Of a DNA stretch of 64,000 nt, positions 63,424 through 64,000 are shown one piece after another. Position 1 is the first letter of the stretch. Each line of letters begins with the position of its first letter. Source of the stretch: Shiella aurantiaca (lineage in GTDB: Bacteria > Bacteroidota > Bacteroidia > Cytophagales > Cyclobacteriaceae); assembly GCA_030412945.1 (NCBI GenBank), contig JAUHJS010000001.1:573709-637708 (forward strand), given 5' to 3'. The notes under the pieces were generated by a model. The model had not been told where the DNA came from. It did no database searches and saw nothing but the letters and a program-made list of their open reading frames with translations. A program made the position numbers and the translations under genes.

Positions 63424-64000
63424 TTAATGAGCCACCATCAGGCTACAGCCCCTTTGGTCGGAGTTATCTAATCGGCCCAAGATTTCAAAACGGCCATCGG
63501 CATGCACGATACCCATATCTTCTGTCTCAATAAAGCTGCATGAATCTATATTAGCCAAATCCATTACTTGAATTACCCCTGCCTTTTGTCCGGCTTTTTG
63601 AAAGGGGTCATTTACTTCGCGGGTAAAAAATCGCATCCAAGGAGCAGGTAAATACATCCCATCTTTTGCGCTATAGGCTTGCGAAAGCAGCTCGGTCATG
63701 CCGTATTCCGAATGTATGGTTGGCACATCAAATGTCCGTATTAGTTGCTCATGTACTTCTGCACGGGTAATCTCCTTCCGCCTCCCTTTCATTCCTCCCG
63801 TTTCCATAATGATGGTGTTCTGCAAAGGCATATGGCCTATGTACTCCGCAAAATCAAGCAATCCGAAAGTTACGCCAATCAGCAATACTTTGCGCCCATC
63901 TTTTCCGGCATCCAGTTGCTGAAGGGTATCTTTTAGTGTATCATATTCATTCAAATAAAAACCCGAGCGCTCGGAGCCACTTTCTTGAATAAAATGCTGC
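63424..64000 (-). CDS. LuxE-like acyl-protein synthetase (partial)
   Basis: The frame is open to the window edge, so the N-terminus is missing. About 192 residues are visible. Motifs fit the acyl-protein synthetase/LuxE domain: VLLIGVTFGLLDFAEYIG, IIMETGGMKGRRKEITRAEVHEQL, HSEYGMTELLSQAY and a C-terminal ILGRLDNSDQRGCSLMV. The family activates acyl groups as adenylates. In Bacteroidota such genes occur outside luminescence loci. The acyl substrate and partner reductase are unknown. Confidence 0.85.
   Translation of the reverse strand, partial: QHFIQESGSERSGFYLNEYDTLKDTLQQLDAGKDGRKVLLIGVTFGLLDFAEYIGHMPLQNTIIMETGGMKGRRKEITRAEVHEQLIRTFDVPTIHSEYGMTELLSQAYSAKDGMYLPAPWMRFFTREVNDPFQKAGQKAGVIQVMDLANIDSCSFIETEDMGIVHADGRFEILGRLDNSDQRGCSLMVAH

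Noticed and set aside
1-64000. tRNA or rRNA genes, tmRNA
   Set aside because: No cloverleaf with a GGTTCGAATCC-type arm or tmRNA core was found by eye. A covariance-model scan would be decisive.

Overview
The window looks like chromosomal DNA of a free-living Bacteroidota bacterium, probably from the Flavobacteriales/Cytophagales side. The evidence is: secreted proteins ending in type IX secretion (T9SS) sorting domains; recurring promoters of the Bacteroidota form TTG-N18-20-TAnnTTTG; an Hc1-type histone H1-like protein; a menaquinone gene (menC); outer-membrane beta-barrel and TamB proteins; lipoproteins; few Shine-Dalgarno sites; and a compact layout in which genes often touch or overlap. 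I saw no transposase, integrase, tRNA, rRNA or CRISPR array.

Layout. 1-9 kb: GAF histidine kinase, SSAT-like acetyltransferase, small membrane protein, SixA-type phosphatase, topA, a large HAMP/GAF/PAS sensor without an output domain, and a PadR regulator with its membrane partner. 9-16 kb: M16 peptidase, sirtuin, VIT/CCC1 transporter, menC, queA. 15.8-16.1 kb: an unannotated small RNA on the minus strand with its own promoter and terminator. 16.3-18.5 kb: tandem universal stress protein and membrane proteins. 18.6-26.8 kb: a minus-strand operon for secreted nucleases (a 1800-residue endonuclease I-like protein with a recent internal duplication, a phospholipase D-fold protein and a lipoprotein). 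27-32.6 kb: two secreted peptidases (S9 and M1), a methyltransferase and an unknown protein. 32.6-37.9 kb: ligA, DUF6913-like, dapA, GNAT. 37.9-43 kb: histone-like protein, alpha-oxoamine synthase, accC, DUF1015, maf. 43-46.6 kb: NTF2-like, Crp-like and SRPBCC proteins and a GMC oxidoreductase. 46.8-54.2 kb: outer-membrane receptor, YCII lipoprotein, thioesterases, rsmB, SpoIIAA-like, smpB, tsaD. 54.2-63.2 kb: tamB, photolyase, Smr protein, rnpB, and a sigma-54-type response regulator without a DNA-binding domain. The right edge holds a 41-residue lipoprotein and a truncated LuxE-like synthetase.

The standout is ligA. Its first half has the same composition as its neighbours, but from about 33.9 kb to 35.8 kb GC drops by eye from about 50% to about 30%. 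That AT-rich segment supplies a divergent C-terminal half for the ligase, with an extra domain of about 165 residues, and a DEDDh exonuclease joined by a 4-base overlap. The exonuclease then runs in frame into a GC-normal BRCT domain that looks like the original ligA tail. The simplest reading is replacement by homologous recombination that made a mosaic ligase and a new exonuclease-BRCT fusion at once.
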